Shown here: in pieces, positions 50,172-59,834 of the stretch | Layout: every line of letters begins with the position of its first letter | Numbering within the stretch: the first letter of the stretch is position 1 | Source of the DNA: Mycobacterium sp. 1274756.6 | Lineage (GTDB): Bacteria > Actinomycetota > Actinomycetes > Mycobacteriales > Mycobacteriaceae | Assembly: GCF_001668625.1 (NCBI RefSeq) | Contig: NZ_LZLJ01000016.1 | Span: 62,001-126,000, forward strand | Direction: 5' to 3' | Length of the DNA stretch: 64,000 nt | Made by a program: the position numbers and the translations under genes | Notes under the pieces: model-generated | The model's database searches: none | The model's input: the letters and a program-made list of their open reading frames with translations, nothing else | Told to the model about the DNA's origin: nothing

Positions 50172-50633
50172 ATGTTGTCGCGGGTGTTGCTGGCGTATGT
50201 GCTGGTGGAGATCGCGGTTCTGATCGCGTTGGTCACCACGATCGGTGCGGGGCGGACCGTGCTGGTGTTGCTGGCGACGTTCCTGCTGGGTCTGCTGGTC
50301 GCCGGCGCGCAACTGCGCCGGCAGGCGCTGACCCTGCTGCGCGGGCTGCGCGATCCGGCCAAAACGCTCACCGACAGCGCCCTGGTGGCCCTCGGCGCGG
50401 TGCTGGTCGTCGTTCCGGGCCTGGCCAGCAGTGTCGCCGGAATCCTGCTCCTGTTGCCGCCCACCCGCGCGGCCGTGCGCCCGGTGCTCAGCGCCGTGGC
50501 GCTCGGGCGGCTCGCCCGGCCCGCGGCCCGCAGCGGGGGCGGTGCGGTGATCGACGGTGAGGTGGTCGACGGCGAGGTCGTCACCGAGGACGCCGCGACA
50601 CCACGTGCGCTGCCCGCCGGCCGCACCCCGTAA
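50172..50633 (+). CDS. fxsA: FxsA-family membrane protein
   Basis: A 153-residue membrane protein with the FxsA pattern: two N-terminal helices (LLAYVLVEIAVLIALVTTIG and TVLVLLATFLLGLLVAGAQL), a cytosolic stretch RDPAKTLTDSALVALGAVLVVVPGLASSVAGILLLLPP, and a soluble tail with a repeated DGEVVDGEVV. In E. coli FxsA reduces exclusion of phage T7; the actinobacterial role is unknown. Its TAA stop forms part of the next gene's -10. Confidence 0.88.
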   Translation: MLSRVLLAYVLVEIAVLIALVTTIGAGRTVLVLLATFLLGLLVAGAQLRRQALTLLRGLRDPAKTLTDSALVALGAVLVVVPGLASSVAGILLLLPPTRAAVRPVLSAVALGRLARPAARSGGGAVIDGEVVDGEVVTEDAATPRALPAGRTP

Positions 50634-50636
50634 CTT
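50631..50636 (+). promoter_or_regulatory. Leaderless amidohydrolase promoter (-10 TAACTT)
   Basis: TAACTT is 6 nt before GTG 50643 and includes the TAA stop of fxsA. It is the second case in the window where a stop codon doubles as a -10 element. Confidence 0.55.
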
Positions 50637-50642
50637 TGCGAC

Positions 50643-52235
50643 GTGACCACACTGCTCCTCGGTGGGCGCATTCACAGCGCCACCCACCCCGACGCGACCG
50701 CAATGGCGGTTCGCGACGGTGTCGTAGCCTGGCTGGGCTCCGACGCGGTCGGCCGTGAGCAGTTCCCCGACGCCGATGTGGTCGATCTCGACGGCGGTTT
50801 CGTCGCGCCCGGTTTCGTCGACAGCCACGTCCACGTCACCGCCACCGGGCTGACCCTGACCGGTCTGGACCTCGGGGGCGCCACCTCCCGGCAGCACTGC
50901 CTCGACCTGCTCGCCGAGCACGCGGCCGCGCACCCCGACGCGCCGATCTGGGGGCACGGCTGGGACGAGAGCCGCTGGCCGGAGCGCACCGCGCCGACCA
51001 CCGCCGACCTCGACGCCGTACTCGGCCGCCGGCCGGCGTATCTGAGCCGCGTCGACGTCCACTCGGCGCTGGCCTCCGGCGCCCTGCGTGACCGCACCGC
51101 CGGCTTGAGCAGCGCGGCGGGCCACCGTGCGCAGCAGCCGCTGACCGGTGATGCCCACCACCGGGTGCGGGCCGCCGCACGCGATCTGCTCACCGCCGGC
51201 CAGCGCGCCGCGGCCCGCACCGCCGCGCTGGACGCGGCGGCCGCCGCCGGCATCGTCGCCGTGCACGAGTGCGCCGGCCCCGACATCGGCGGCCCGGACG
51301 ACTGGCGGGAACTGCGCGCCACTGCCCACGGCGTGCAGGTGACCGGCTACTGGGGCGAGGCGGTGCGCACCGCGGCGCAGGCCACCGAGCTGGTGGCCGA
51401 GACCGGCGCGGCCGGGCTGGCCGGCGACCTCTTCGTCGATGGATCGCTGGGATCGCGCACCGCCTGGCTGCAGCAGCCCTACACCGACGACCCCGACTGC
51501 ACCGGCAGCTGCCACCTGGACCCCGAGGCCATCACCGACCACCTGCTGGCCTGCACCGAGGCGGGGGTGACCGCCGGATTCCACGCGATCGGGGATGCGG
51601 CGGTGACCGCCGTCGTGGCCGGATTGACCCGCGCCGTCGACCGGTTCGGGGTGCCCGCGATCGCACGCTGCGGCCACCGGGTGGAACACCTGGAGATGGT
51701 CACCGCCGAGCAGGCCGCCCAGTTGGGGGCGTGGGGGGTGATCGCGAGCATGCAGCCCGGGTTCGACGCGCGCTGGGGCGGCGCCGACGGCATGTATGCG
51801 CAGCGTCTCGGCGCCGAACGCGCCGGTAACCTCAACCCGTTTGCGCTGTTAGCATCCCAAGGCGTGCCCCTCGCCTTCGGTTCCGACGCCCCGGTCACCG
51901 CGCTGAACCCCTGGGCCACCGTGCGAGCCGCGGCCACCCACCGCACCGAGGGCAGTGCCCTGTCGGCGCGCGCCGCCTTCGCCGCCGCCACCCGCGGCGG
52001 GTGGCGCGCCGCCGGGATCCACGACGGGCTGACCGGGACGCTGGCGCCGGGCGCGCCCGCTTCCTACGCGATCTGGGAGACCGGGGAACTCACCGTCGCC
52101 GCGCCCCGCGACGCGGTGCAGCGCTGGTCCACCGACCCCCGGTCCCGGGTGCCGGCGTTGCCGCAGCTGGCGGCCGAGGCGGAGTTGCCGCGCTGCCGGA
52201 GCACCGTCCACCGGGGTGTGGTCATCCATGGCTGA
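50643..52235 (+). CDS. Amidohydrolase-3 family protein (YtcJ-like)
   Basis: A 530-residue metal-dependent amidohydrolase. The first metal motif is [17 protein letters not shown] (about 53-69). Later ligands lie in [19 protein letters not shown] and [13 protein letters not shown]. YtcJ-like enzymes cleave amides or formyl groups; the substrate is unknown. It matches the large conserved gene beside ppm1 in Mtb (Rv2052c) by position. Its 3' end overlaps lnt by 8 nt. Confidence 0.88.
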   Translation: MTTLLLGGRIHSATHPDATAMAVRDGVVAWLGSDAVGREQFPDADVVDLDGGFVAPGFVDSHVHVTATGLTLTGLDLGGATSRQHCLDLLAEHAAAHPDAPIWGHGWDESRWPERTAPTTADLDAVLGRRPAYLSRVDVHSALASGALRDRTAGLSSAAGHRAQQPLTGDAHHRVRAAARDLLTAGQRAAARTAALDAAAAAGIVAVHECAGPDIGGPDDWRELRATAHGVQVTGYWGEAVRTAAQATELVAETGAAGLAGDLFVDGSLGSRTAWLQQPYTDDPDCTGSCHLDPEAITDHLLACTEAGVTAGFHAIGDAAVTAVVAGLTRAVDRFGVPAIARCGHRVEHLEMVTAEQAAQLGAWGVIASMQPGFDARWGGADGMYAQRLGAERAGNLNPFALLASQGVPLAFGSDAPVTALNPWATVRAAATHRTEGSALSARAAFAAATRGGWRAAGIHDGLTGTLAPGAPASYAIWETGELTVAAPRDAVQRWSTDPRSRVPALPQLAAEAELPRCRSTVHRGVVIHG

Positions 52236-54366
52236 CCGACCGCGCCGCCGCCACGAAGCCACCGAGATCATCCCGGTGGTGCGCGACGACGACACACCGC
52301 ACTCCCCGCATTTCGAGCTGGACACCGACTACGACCCGGTCGGCGATCCCGAGCCGCTGCCCGACCTCAGCGACGAGAACGACGAGAACGACGACGACCA
52401 CAGCGACCACAGCGACCACAGCGACGACGACACCGACCACACCGACCACACCGACCGCGACGATCACTACGGCGCCGGTGCCGCCGATGCCGCCGATACC
52501 GCCGGGGCGTCCGAGAACGACGGGGCCGACGACCCGGCGGCACCGCGCGCCGGCGCGCAGCTGGGCGCCCTGGTGCGGGGCTGGCTGGTCGCACTGCTGG
52601 CGCACCTGACCAGCTGGGGGCGGGCCGGGCTGGCCCGGCTCGGCCGGCTCGGCGTCGCAGCGGTGCCGCGGCTGCCCCGGCTGGTCGCCGCCGCGGCCGG
52701 CGGGGCGCTGCTGTGCGCGGCGTTCCCGCCGCGGGGCTGGTGGTGGGCGGCGGTCATCGCGCTGGCCCTGCTGAGCTGGGTGCTGACCCACCCCGGCACC
52801 ACCCGCGCCGGCGGGTTCGGCTACGGCCTGCTGTTCGGCCTGACCTGCTATGTCCCCCTGCTGCCCTGGATCAGCGGGCTGGTGGGCGCGGTGCCCTGGC
52901 TGGTGCTGGCGCTGGTGTGCGCACTGTTCCCGGCGCTGTTCGGCCTCGGCGCCGTCCTGGCGCGGTCGCTGCCGGGCTGGCCGGTCTGGTTCGCGGCCGT
53001 GTGGGCGCTGCAGGAATGGCTCAAGTCCGTCTTCCCGTTCGGCGGGTTCCCGTGGGGCGTCGTCGGGTTCAGCCAGACCGACGGGCCCTTCCTTCCGTTG
53101 GTCTCGCTCGGCGGTGTCCCGCTGCTGTCGACCGCGATCGTGCTGCTCGGCTGCGCGCTCACCGCGCTCGGGATCGAGATCGTCCGCTGGTGGCGGCAGG
53201 ACCCACCGGCGCAGACCGCCGGAGCCCCGCCGGCGGTGGTGTTGCCGGGCGTATGCATCTGCCTGGTGCTGTTCAGCACGGTCGCGGTGTGGCCGATGGT
53301 GCGCCGCGCCGGATCCGGGGCGGAGAACAGCCCGGCGGTCACGGTGGCCGCCGTGCAGGGCAACGTGCCGCGTCTGGGCCTGGACTTCAACGAGCAGCGC
53401 CGCGCGGTGCTGGACAACCATGTGCGCCAGACGCTGCGCCTCGCCGAGGAAGTCCATGCCGGACGGGCGCCGCAACCGCAGTTCGTGGTCTGGCCGGAGA
53501 ACGCCTCGGACATCGACCCGCTGATCAACTCCGACGCCGCCGAGCAGATCACCATGGCCGCCCGGGTCATCGGCGCGCCGATCCTGGTCGGCACCGTGCT
53601 GCGCGCGCCGGGCTGGAGCCCGGACAACCCGGTGTCGACCAACTCGGTGCTGGTCTGGGATCCGGCCGTGGGGCCCACCGACCGGCACGACAAGCAGATC
53701 GTGCAGCCGTTCGGCGAGTATCTGCCGTGGCGGAGCTTCTTCCGGCACCTGTCGCCCTACGCCGATCGCGCCGGCTATTTCGTCCCGGTGGCGGGCAGCG
53801 GGGTGGTGCAGGCCGCGGGCGTACCGGTCGGCGTCGCCACCTGCTGGGAGGTCATCTTCGACCGCGCGCCCCGCGAATCGGTGCGCAACGGGGCTCAGCT
53901 GCTGGTGGTGCCCACCAACAACGCCACCTTCGACGCGGCGATGAGCACCCAGCAGTTGGCCTTCGCCAAGGCCCGCGCCGTCGAACACAACCGCTATGTC
54001 GTGGTCGCGGGCACCACCGGGATCAGCGCCGTCATCGCCCCGGACGGCCGGGAACTGGGCCGCACCGCGTTCTTCGAACCGGCCTTCCTCGACCAGCAGG
54101 TGCATCTGAAAACCGCGACGACCGCGGCCACCCGCTGGGGTCCGGCGGTGCAATGGCTGCTGGTCGGGCTGGGACTGGCCGCCCTGGTGGCGGCGATGCT
54201 GCAGAATAAACCCTCGCTGCGTGCCTGGCCGCCACGTCTGCCACGCCGCACGCCACCCGACCCCGGCTCCGAGGCCGACGGAGCCGCCGACCCCGACGAC
54301 GCTGTCCCGGCCGACAGCGCCGAGACGTCCCCGGAAGACCCCGCACCGGATAGAGGAGCCCCATGA
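52228..54366 (+). CDS. lnt: Apolipoprotein N-acyltransferase Lnt
   Basis: A 712-residue membrane enzyme that adds the third acyl chain to lipoproteins. An unusual N-terminal extension of about 110 residues is Asp/His/Ser/Thr-rich. Several membrane helices follow (about 150-370), then a nitrilase-like domain with the catalytic Glu424 (VWPENAS), Lys489 ([14 protein letters not shown]) and Cys539 (VATCWEVIF). A last helix and a Pro/Asp-rich tail end it. In Mtb this domain is fused to Ppm; here a stop separates them. ATG 52228 overlaps the amidohydrolase stop. Confidence 0.93.
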   Translation: MADRPRRRHEATEIIPVVRDDDTPHSPHFELDTDYDPVGDPEPLPDLSDENDENDDDHSDHSDHSDDDTDHTDHTDRDDHYGAGAADAADTAGASENDGADDPAAPRAGAQLGALVRGWLVALLAHLTSWGRAGLARLGRLGVAAVPRLPRLVAAAAGGALLCAAFPPRGWWWAAVIALALLSWVLTHPGTTRAGGFGYGLLFGLTCYVPLLPWISGLVGAVPWLVLALVCALFPALFGLGAVLARSLPGWPVWFAAVWALQEWLKSVFPFGGFPWGVVGFSQTDGPFLPLVSLGGVPLLSTAIVLLGCALTALGIEIVRWWRQDPPAQTAGAPPAVVLPGVCICLVLFSTVAVWPMVRRAGSGAENSPAVTVAAVQGNVPRLGLDFNEQRRAVLDNHVRQTLRLAEEVHAGRAPQPQFVVWPENASDIDPLINSDAAEQITMAARVIGAPILVGTVLRAPGWSPDNPVSTNSVLVWDPAVGPTDRHDKQIVQPFGEYLPWRSFFRHLSPYADRAGYFVPVAGSGVVQAAGVPVGVATCWEVIFDRAPRESVRNGAQLLVVPTNNATFDAAMSTQQLAFAKARAVEHNRYVVVAGTTGISAVIAPDGRELGRTAFFEPAFLDQQVHLKTATTAATRWGPAVQWLLVGLGLAALVAAMLQNKPSLRAWPPRLPRRTPPDPGSEADGAADPDDAVPADSAETSPEDPAPDRGAP
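52372..52458 (+). repeat. 9-bp in-frame tandem repeats in lnt
   Basis: Units of 9 bp follow one another: GACGAGAAC twice, GACCACAGC three times (52396-52422), then ACCGACCAC twice, with degenerate units between and after. They encode Asp-Glu-Asn, Asp-His-Ser and Thr-Asp-His tripeptides. Because the unit is a multiple of three, copy changes would keep the frame. Confidence 0.75.
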
Positions 54367-55145
54367 CCGCCGGCAGCCCGCCTGCAGACCCGCGCCCCCG
54401 CCCGACCGGGCGCAGACTGGTGATCATCCCGACGTTCAACGAGCGCGACAACCTGCCGCTCATCCTCGGGCGGGTCCGCAAGGCGGCACCGGAGGTCGAC
54501 GTGCTCATCGTCGACGACGGCAGCCCCGACGGCACCGGCGAACTCGCCGACGAGCTCGCGCTGGCCGACCCCGACGCCGTCTACGTCATGCACCGCACCA
54601 GCAAGGACGGCCTCGGCGCCGCCTACCTGGCCGGGTTCGCCTGGGGGCTGGAACGCGGCTACTCGGTGCTCGTCGAGATGGACGCCGACGGCAGCCACGC
54701 CCCCGAGCAACTGCACCGGCTGCTCGACGCGGTCAACGCCGGCGCCGACGTCGCGATCGGCTCGCGCTACGTCGAGGGCGGCGAGGTGCGCAACTGGCCG
54801 CTACGGCGCCTACTGCTGTCCAAGACCGCCAACACCTACTCGCGGCTGCTGCTGGGCGTCAAGATCCGCGACATCACCGCCGGCTACCGCGCCTACCGGC
54901 GTGGGGTGCTCGAAGAGATCGACCTCGACGCCGTGGACTCCAAGGGCTACTGCTTCCAGATCGACCTGAGCTGGCGGGCCCTCAACCGCGGCTTCACCAT
55001 CGTGGAGGTGCCGATCACGTTCACCGAACGGGAACTGGGCGTCTCCAAGATGAGCGGATCGAACATCCGCGAGGCGATGGCCCAGGTCGCGCGGTGGGGG
55101 ATCGGCGGCCGGTGGGATCGGGCGCGCGGCGCGGTGCGCTCCTGA
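54363..55145 (+). CDS. ppm1: Polyprenol monophosphomannose synthase Ppm1 (stand-alone)
   Basis: A 260-residue GT2 glycosyltransferase that moves mannose from GDP-mannose to polyprenyl phosphate, the donor for lipomannan and protein mannosylation. Motifs: [41 protein letters not shown] (DxD) and [11 protein letters not shown]. There is no membrane helix, so membrane contact may need Lnt, as shown for the split proteins of M. smegmatis. ATG 54363 overlaps the lnt stop (ATGA). Confidence 0.95.
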   Translation: MTAGSPPADPRPRPTGRRLVIIPTFNERDNLPLILGRVRKAAPEVDVLIVDDGSPDGTGELADELALADPDAVYVMHRTSKDGLGAAYLAGFAWGLERGYSVLVEMDADGSHAPEQLHRLLDAVNAGADVAIGSRYVEGGEVRNWPLRRLLLSKTANTYSRLLLGVKIRDITAGYRAYRRGVLEEIDLDAVDSKGYCFQIDLSWRALNRGFTIVEVPITFTERELGVSKMSGSNIREAMAQVARWGIGGRWDRARGAVRS

Positions 55146-55166
55146 TCCGATAGCCGCCACTGCAGG

Positions 55167-55994
55167 TCAGTCGGTCGGGCACTTCCCGCCGTTGTCTTCG
55201 TAGTAGCCGGGATGCCCGGGGCACGGATGCGACCAGTTGTCCGGGCCGGGCGGGATCAGCGGGCACGGCTGATCGGCGGCGACCTGCTTGAACCAGCAGT
55301 ACTTCATCGCCGGCGGATCCTTCTTGGGCGGCGAGGCCGGCGGCGGATCGGCTGGCGGCGCATCCTCTTTCGGCGGGTTCTGCGCCGGTGGGTCGGCGGG
55401 TGGCGGTGCCGCCGGCGGCGGTGCCGCGGGCGGCGGGTTCTGGACCGGTGGCGGCGGGACCTGCACCGGCGCCGGGGGCGGGGCGGCGAGCGGAGGCGCC
55501 TGCACCGGCGGCGGCTGATACTGCACGACCGGCGCGTCGGCCGGCGGCGCGGCCGGCTGCGGCGCGGCCGGCGGCGGCGCGACCGGCGGACCGGCCGCGG
55601 TATTGAGATCGGGCTGCACCCACGCGGGCGGCGGCGGGACGGTGCTGTCGGTCGACCCCCCGGCCAACAGGTAGGCCAGCCCGCCGGAGCCCAGCGCGGC
55701 CAGCGCCACCGCGGAGGCCGCGATCAGCAGCTGCGGACGCCGAAACCAGGGATCGTGGGCCGGTGCGGGCCGGCCTCGCCGCGAATCGGCGGGGCCGGGG
55801 TAGCGGTTCGGTTCGGCGGCCGCGTCCTCCTCGGACCAGGCCAGCGCGTGAAACGTCGTCGACCAGTGGTCACCGGCTCGGGACGCCTCGGTGCGGGCGG
55901 TGGCCGGGGCGGCTGCCGCGGTGGTCGGCGGTTGCTGGCCGGTCGCGTCGCGGCGGCCTCGGCCGCGGACGGTTTTCGGGTCGGGGGAGCTCAT
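55167..55994 (-). CDS. Proline-rich membrane-anchored exported protein
   Basis: A 275-residue protein with a basic cytosolic N-terminus, one membrane helix at about residues 88-110 (LLIAASAVALAALGSGGLAYLLAG), a long Pro/Ala region of PPPA/PPPV repeats (about 120-230) and a small C-terminal domain with four Cys (KYCWFK, QPCPLIPP, HPCPGHPG and GKCPTD) that may form two disulfides. ATG 55994 has GGAAAGG upstream. The function is unknown; the Pro-rich part could span the cell wall. It converges with ppm1. Confidence 0.7.
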   Translation of the reverse strand: MSSPDPKTVRGRGRRDATGQQPPTTAAAAPATARTEASRAGDHWSTTFHALAWSEEDAAAEPNRYPGPADSRRGRPAPAHDPWFRRPQLLIAASAVALAALGSGGLAYLLAGGSTDSTVPPPPAWVQPDLNTAAGPPVAPPPAAPQPAAPPADAPVVQYQPPPVQAPPLAAPPPAPVQVPPPPVQNPPPAAPPPAAPPPADPPAQNPPKEDAPPADPPPASPPKKDPPAMKYCWFKQVAADQPCPLIPPGPDNWSHPCPGHPGYYEDNGGKCPTD

Positions 55995-56184
55995 CGGCTT
56001 GCCTTTCCGGTCGGGCACACCGAGACACGGTGCTTCGCTCCCTCGACTATCGACCGGTGCAGGCGGGGCTAACATCCGCCAAAGCGCGTAGAACCCGCGC
56101 CCGGATGCCGTAGATCGGTCGTGCGCGCTAGCCCGGCGCGCCGATCGGCGGCGGGATCACCGGCGCACCCGACCGGCTCACGCT

Positions 56185-56520
56185 TTAGCCGCGTCGACGC
56201 GACTTGATCAGCGCCAGCCGCTCTTTGAGCAGCTCCTCGAGCTCCTCGATCGAACGCCGCTCCAGCAGCATGTCCCAGTGGGTGCGCGGCGGCTTGACCT
56301 TCTTCGGCTCCGGCACCTCACCCTCGATCAGGGTGCCCTCCATGCCGTTGCGGCAGATCCAGGTGCCGGGGATCTCGGCGTCGTCGGCGAACGGGACGTC
56401 GAACTCCTCGCCGTTCTCGGTGCGGTACCGCGCCACCTGCCGCGGCGCCAGATCGTGGTCCCGGTCGGTTTCGTAACTTACCGCTCCGAGCCGGCTTCCT
56501 CGAAGAACACGGTCGGCCAT
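56185..56520 (-). CDS. rbpA: RNA polymerase-binding protein RbpA
   Basis: A 111-residue activator that binds RNA polymerase and the group 1/2 sigma factors and stabilises the open complex. It has the N-terminal tail (MADRVLRGSRLGAVSYETD), the core barrel (YRTENGEEFDVPFADDAEIPGTWICRNG), a basic linker (PKKVKPPRTHWD) and the sigma-interaction helix (RRSIEELEELLKERL). AGGTGAGG precedes ATG 56520. The 183-bp divergent gap to the next gene is relatively AT-rich and should hold its promoter. Confidence 0.97.
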   Translation of the reverse strand: MADRVLRGSRLGAVSYETDRDHDLAPRQVARYRTENGEEFDVPFADDAEIPGTWICRNGMEGTLIEGEVPEPKKVKPPRTHWDMLLERRSIEELEELLKERLALIKSRRRG

Positions 56521-56703
56521 CGGACCTCACCTCTCAACACAATGCTCAGCGCTCAGCGATTCCGCGAACACAATTCTCGACACAAACTCGTCAGGTCAAC
56601 GCGTCGGCCGGCGGGAAAAGTTCCCCGCACCGCCGGCACCATCGCCGGCGCGGCCACTGATGATACCGCGACCGGGGCCGGGGGCCGACTACACTCGGCA
56701 GCC

Positions 56704-57039
56704 GTGACGCGCCGCCCACCCCAGCCCTGCCGCTGGTGCGGCCGGGACGTACCGGACACCCCGACCGGGCGCCGCCGCCAATACTGCCGCCAGTCCTGCC
56801 GCCAGCGCGCCTACGAACAGCGCACCCAACTCGGCGCAGCCCACGGCGCGGTGCTGCCCCACGACGCAGTCGTGCTCTCCGCGGACGAGGCGGCCGCCCT
56901 CGCCGACCGGATCTACCAGGTGCGCTGCGCGGCGGAGGACGTCGCGACCGCGCTAGAGGAGGGCGCCGACCCGGCTGAACTGCGCGAACTGTGCGCGCAG
57001 ATGCTGCAGGCGGCCGCCGCCGCCGACGGCTGGCGCTGA
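56704..57039 (+). CDS. Small Cys-cluster (zinc-ribbon-like) protein
   Basis: A 111-residue protein starting at GTG 56704. The N-terminal Cys motif is PCRWCGRDV...RRRQYCRQSCRQRAYEQR, a C-x2-C...C-x3-C arrangement typical of a zinc ribbon with basic surroundings that could contact nucleic acid. The C-terminal half is an Ala/Glu-rich helix. TACACT (56690-56695) lies 8 nt upstream, so it may be leaderless. By position it corresponds to the gene divergent from rbpA in Mtb (Rv2049c), but I cannot confirm homology. Confidence 0.68.
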   Translation: MTRRPPQPCRWCGRDVPDTPTGRRRQYCRQSCRQRAYEQRTQLGAAHGAVLPHDAVVLSADEAAALADRIYQVRCAAEDVATALEEGADPAELRELCAQMLQAAAAADGWR

Positions 57040-57050
57040 CCCGGAACCGG

Positions 57051-57713
57051 TCAGCAGGCGAATTTCAGCCCCACACCCTCCGGCGCCGGCTGCAGGCACC
57101 CGAACGGTGCCACCCCGGCGGCCGACATCCGCACCGCCGACTGGTGGGCGTAGTTCACGCAGTACAGGTCGCTGTCATGCGCCCGACACCGGTAGTCCCC
57201 GAAACGCAGCGTCTGCCCCTCGGGCAACGCGGCGCCGTCGCCCTTGCCGAACGGGCCCGGATCACCGTGAACCGAACCGACCTGCAACTCCGCGCCGGTG
57301 TAGTCGACCCAGCCACCGATCCACTCGCCGTAGGCGGTTTCGGGCTTGGCGGGCGGATCGGCGAGATCGACCAGGCACATCAGGGTGTCCGCGGCGTAGC
57401 GCTGATCGGTCATGCAGCGGGTCTTTCCGGAGGTGAACGCGATGTCGTCGCCGAGATCGCTGGTGGCGCCGTCGCGCGTCGCGCTGTGGAACGGGGCGGT
57501 GTCGATCTGTTCCCCGACCTCCACCCAGGCGATCACGTCGATCGCCGCGGCCCCGTCCGGCGGCGGCCCACCCGGTGCGGTGCTCTGCGGCGCTCGCGCG
57601 CTGCTTGGCACGCCCGATGACGTGGTGGACGTCTCGGTCTCCGGGTGGCCGGTGATGGTGTGCGAGCACCCGGCGATCAGCACCACCGTTGCCAGCAGAA
57701 CAGCACAACGCAT
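57051..57713 (-). CDS. lppI: Lipoprotein LppI-like
   Basis: A 220-residue predicted lipoprotein. The signal peptide MRCAVLLATVVLIAGC has a good lipobox (IAGC, Cys16). The mature part begins with a Ser/Thr/Pro linker and has Cys pairs in TRCMTDQRY, LMCLVDLAD, YRCRAHDS, LYCVNYAH and a final Cys. The position next to lipT matches Mtb lppI (Rv2046). Function is unknown. It is divergent from lipT and converges with the Cys-cluster gene. Confidence 0.8.
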   Translation of the reverse strand: MRCAVLLATVVLIAGCSHTITGHPETETSTTSSGVPSSARAPQSTAPGGPPPDGAAAIDVIAWVEVGEQIDTAPFHSATRDGATSDLGDDIAFTSGKTRCMTDQRYAADTLMCLVDLADPPAKPETAYGEWIGGWVDYTGAELQVGSVHGDPGPFGKGDGAALPEGQTLRFGDYRCRAHDSDLYCVNYAHQSAVRMSAAGVAPFGCLQPAPEGVGLKFAC

Positions 57714-57779
57714 GCGGCAAGGCTAACCGGCACGGCGGGGATTCGCGGGCAGGGACGGGCCGGGACACGACGGTTTCGA

Positions 57780-57785
57780 TACGGT
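57780..57785 (+). promoter_or_regulatory. Leaderless lipT promoter (-10 TACGGT)
   Basis: TACGGT is 6 nt before ATG 57792, with no Shine-Dalgarno sequence. The same hexamer and spacing appear before pncA. Confidence 0.55.
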
Positions 57786-57791
57786 CTGTGC

Positions 57792-59297
57792 ATGCACCAA
57801 CGGACGGTCCGCGCCACCACCTCCGCCGGCGTCGTCGAGGGATTCACCCGCGACGGGGTGCACCGGTGGCGTTCCATCCCGTACGCGCAGGCCCCGGTGG
57901 GGCCGCTGCGCTTCCGGGCGCCGCAGCCGGTGCAGCCGTGGCCGGGAGTGCGCCACTGCCACGGGTTCACCAAGTGCGCCCCCCAGCAGCGCCGCTACAC
58001 GATGCTGTCGGTCGGCAAATATCAGCCGATGGGGGAGGACTGCCTGACCCTCAACGTGGCCACCCCGCAGGAGCCCCAGCCGGGCCCGCTGCCGGTGATG
58101 GTGTTCATCCACGGCGGCGGCTACATCCTGGGCAGCTCCGCGACCCCCATCTACGACGGCGCGGCACTGGCCCGCCGCGGCTGCGTGTACGTGTCGGTCA
58201 ACTACCGACTCGGTGCGCTGGGCTGTCTGGACCTCTCCGCGCTGTCGACCCGCCAATACCCGCTGGAGAGCAACCTGTTCCTGCGCGACATCGTGGCCGC
58301 CCTCGGTTGGGTGCGGGACAACATCGCCGCGTTCGGCGGCGACCCGGGCAACGTGACGGTCTTCGGCGAAAGCGCGGGCGCCCACGCGGTCGCGACTCTG
58401 CTGGCGGTGCCGTCGGCGGCCGGCCTGTTCCACCGGGCGATCGCAGAGAGCCCCGCAGCCGGCATGGAACGCTCCGCGGAGCTGGCGGCCGAGTTCGCCG
58501 GACGGTACGCCGAGCTGCTCGGTGCCCGCCGCTCCGACGCCGCCCACGCGGTGATGTCGGCGACCGCCGCGCAGCTGGTGACCGCCCAGGACAAGCTGAT
58601 CGACCAGGGCGTGGAAGACACGCTGGGCGCCTTCCCGATCGGGCCGGTCTACGGCGATGACGTGGTGCCGGTGGAACCGGTGGAGGCGATGGACCGCGGC
58701 CTCGCCCACCGGGTGCCGCTGATCGTGGGCTCCAACGCCGACGAGGGCCGGCTGTTCACCCGGTTCCTGCGGCTGCTGCCCACCACCGAGGCGATGATCG
58801 AGGATCTGTTCGACAACGTCGACGCCGCCACCCGCGAGCGGATCCTGGCCGCCTACCCCGACTATCCGAAGCCGGCGGCGTGTGTCCGGCTGGGCGGCGA
58901 CTTCGCGTTCAACGCCGCCGTCTGGCAGGTCGCCGAGGCACACAGCGGGCACGCGCCGACGTTCGTGTACCGCTACGACTTCGCGCCGCGGATGTTGCGC
59001 TGGTCGGGGCTGGGCGCCACCCACGCGACCGAACTGTTCGCCGTGTTCGACGTCTACCGCACCGGACTGGGCAACGTGCTCACCGCCGCCGGCGACCGCC
59101 GCGCCGCCCTGCGGGTCAGCAACGAGGTGCAGAACCGTTGGCGGGAGTTCGCCCGCACCGGCCGGCCCGGCCAGGTTTGGCCGGCCTACACCCCCGACGA
59201 ACGCGCCGTCCTGGTCATCGACCGGCGCAGCCGGATCGAGCACGACCCGCACCGGGACCGCCGGCTGGCGTGGCGGGGGTTCTCCCTGACCGGCTGA
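57792..59297 (+). CDS. lipT: Type-B carboxylesterase LipT
   Basis: A 501-residue esterase of the cholinesterase/carboxylesterase-B family. Oxyanion-hole motif FIHGGGYILG (about 105-114), nucleophile Ser194 in FGESAGAHA, acid Glu318 (SNADEGR) and His411 (GATHATELF). No signal peptide is seen. ATG 57792 is fixed by the leaderless promoter; earlier in-frame sequence overlaps lppI and lacks coding features. It hydrolyses an unknown ester. Confidence 0.92.
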   Translation: MHQRTVRATTSAGVVEGFTRDGVHRWRSIPYAQAPVGPLRFRAPQPVQPWPGVRHCHGFTKCAPQQRRYTMLSVGKYQPMGEDCLTLNVATPQEPQPGPLPVMVFIHGGGYILGSSATPIYDGAALARRGCVYVSVNYRLGALGCLDLSALSTRQYPLESNLFLRDIVAALGWVRDNIAAFGGDPGNVTVFGESAGAHAVATLLAVPSAAGLFHRAIAESPAAGMERSAELAAEFAGRYAELLGARRSDAAHAVMSATAAQLVTAQDKLIDQGVEDTLGAFPIGPVYGDDVVPVEPVEAMDRGLAHRVPLIVGSNADEGRLFTRFLRLLPTTEAMIEDLFDNVDAATRERILAAYPDYPKPAACVRLGGDFAFNAAVWQVAEAHSGHAPTFVYRYDFAPRMLRWSGLGATHATELFAVFDVYRTGLGNVLTAAGDRRAALRVSNEVQNRWREFARTGRPGQVWPAYTPDERAVLVIDRRSRIEHDPHRDRRLAWRGFSLTG

Positions 59298-59310
59298 CGG
59301 TTGCCGGACG

Positions 59311-59763
59311 TCAGGTCCGCACCACCGCGGTGCCACCGGCGAAGTCGTCGTGCTTGCCCTGCTTCGTGGGGCTGTCGAAGGCGGTGACGGCGATGACGAC
59401 CACCGCGATGAACATCAGCGGACCCCCGGCGAAGGGCAGCACGGGCAGCAACGTGAACGCGTTGCGGATCGCGGCCTGTTTGGCATCCGGATGGTCGGCG
59501 CCGGCCGGGCCCCGCACCCGCAACCCCAACAGCGCCTTGCCCGGAGTGGCGCCCCGGGTCATCTCGAAGAACACGAAGTAGCCGAACATCAGCACCCCGG
59601 AGAACAGCCCGGTCACCAAGAACCAGTAGTCGCTGTCCCGCAGCAGCAGCGACAGCAGCACCGCGGCGATGTTCACCAGCACGCCGTCGATGAACCGGGC
59701 GAAAAACCGGCGGAGCAGACCACCCGGGTTCCCGGAGGTAGCGCTGAAAGCGTTTTCCGTCAT
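59311..59763 (-). CDS. RDD-family membrane protein
   Basis: A 150-residue protein with the RDD pattern: ARFIDGVLVNIAAVLLSLL (helix 1 with Arg-Asp), GLFSGVLMFGYFVFFEMTRGATPGKALLGLRV (helix 2) and a third helix PLMFIAVVVIAVTAF, ending KHDDFAGGTAVV. TACATT (complement of 59771-59776) lies 7 nt before ATG 59763, suggesting a leaderless start. Transport or stress roles are proposed for the family, but none is settled. Confidence 0.85.
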   Translation of the reverse strand: MTENAFSATSGNPGGLLRRFFARFIDGVLVNIAAVLLSLLLRDSDYWFLVTGLFSGVLMFGYFVFFEMTRGATPGKALLGLRVRGPAGADHPDAKQAAIRNAFTLLPVLPFAGGPLMFIAVVVIAVTAFDSPTKQGKHDDFAGGTAVVRT

Positions 59764-59834
59764 GAACGCCAATGTACCGACCGCGGGCCGCGAGTAGAGT
59801 GCCGGGCGAAACCGGTGCGCGAGGTGTCGAGGCG

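Noticed and set aside
52372-52458. CRISPR-like array
   Set aside because: The units are 9 bp, contiguous, in frame and lack spacers; they are coding repeats of lnt.
52222-54153. A 643-codon minus-strand frame over lnt
   Set aside because: Composition is Arg/His/Gln-rich shadow sequence, while the plus strand encodes a complete Lnt catalytic triad.
55288-55606. Gly-rich plus-strand frame resembling a PE_PGRS-type protein
   Set aside because: It is the complement of the Pro codons of the minus-strand Pro-rich protein; CCN repeats read backwards give Gly codons.
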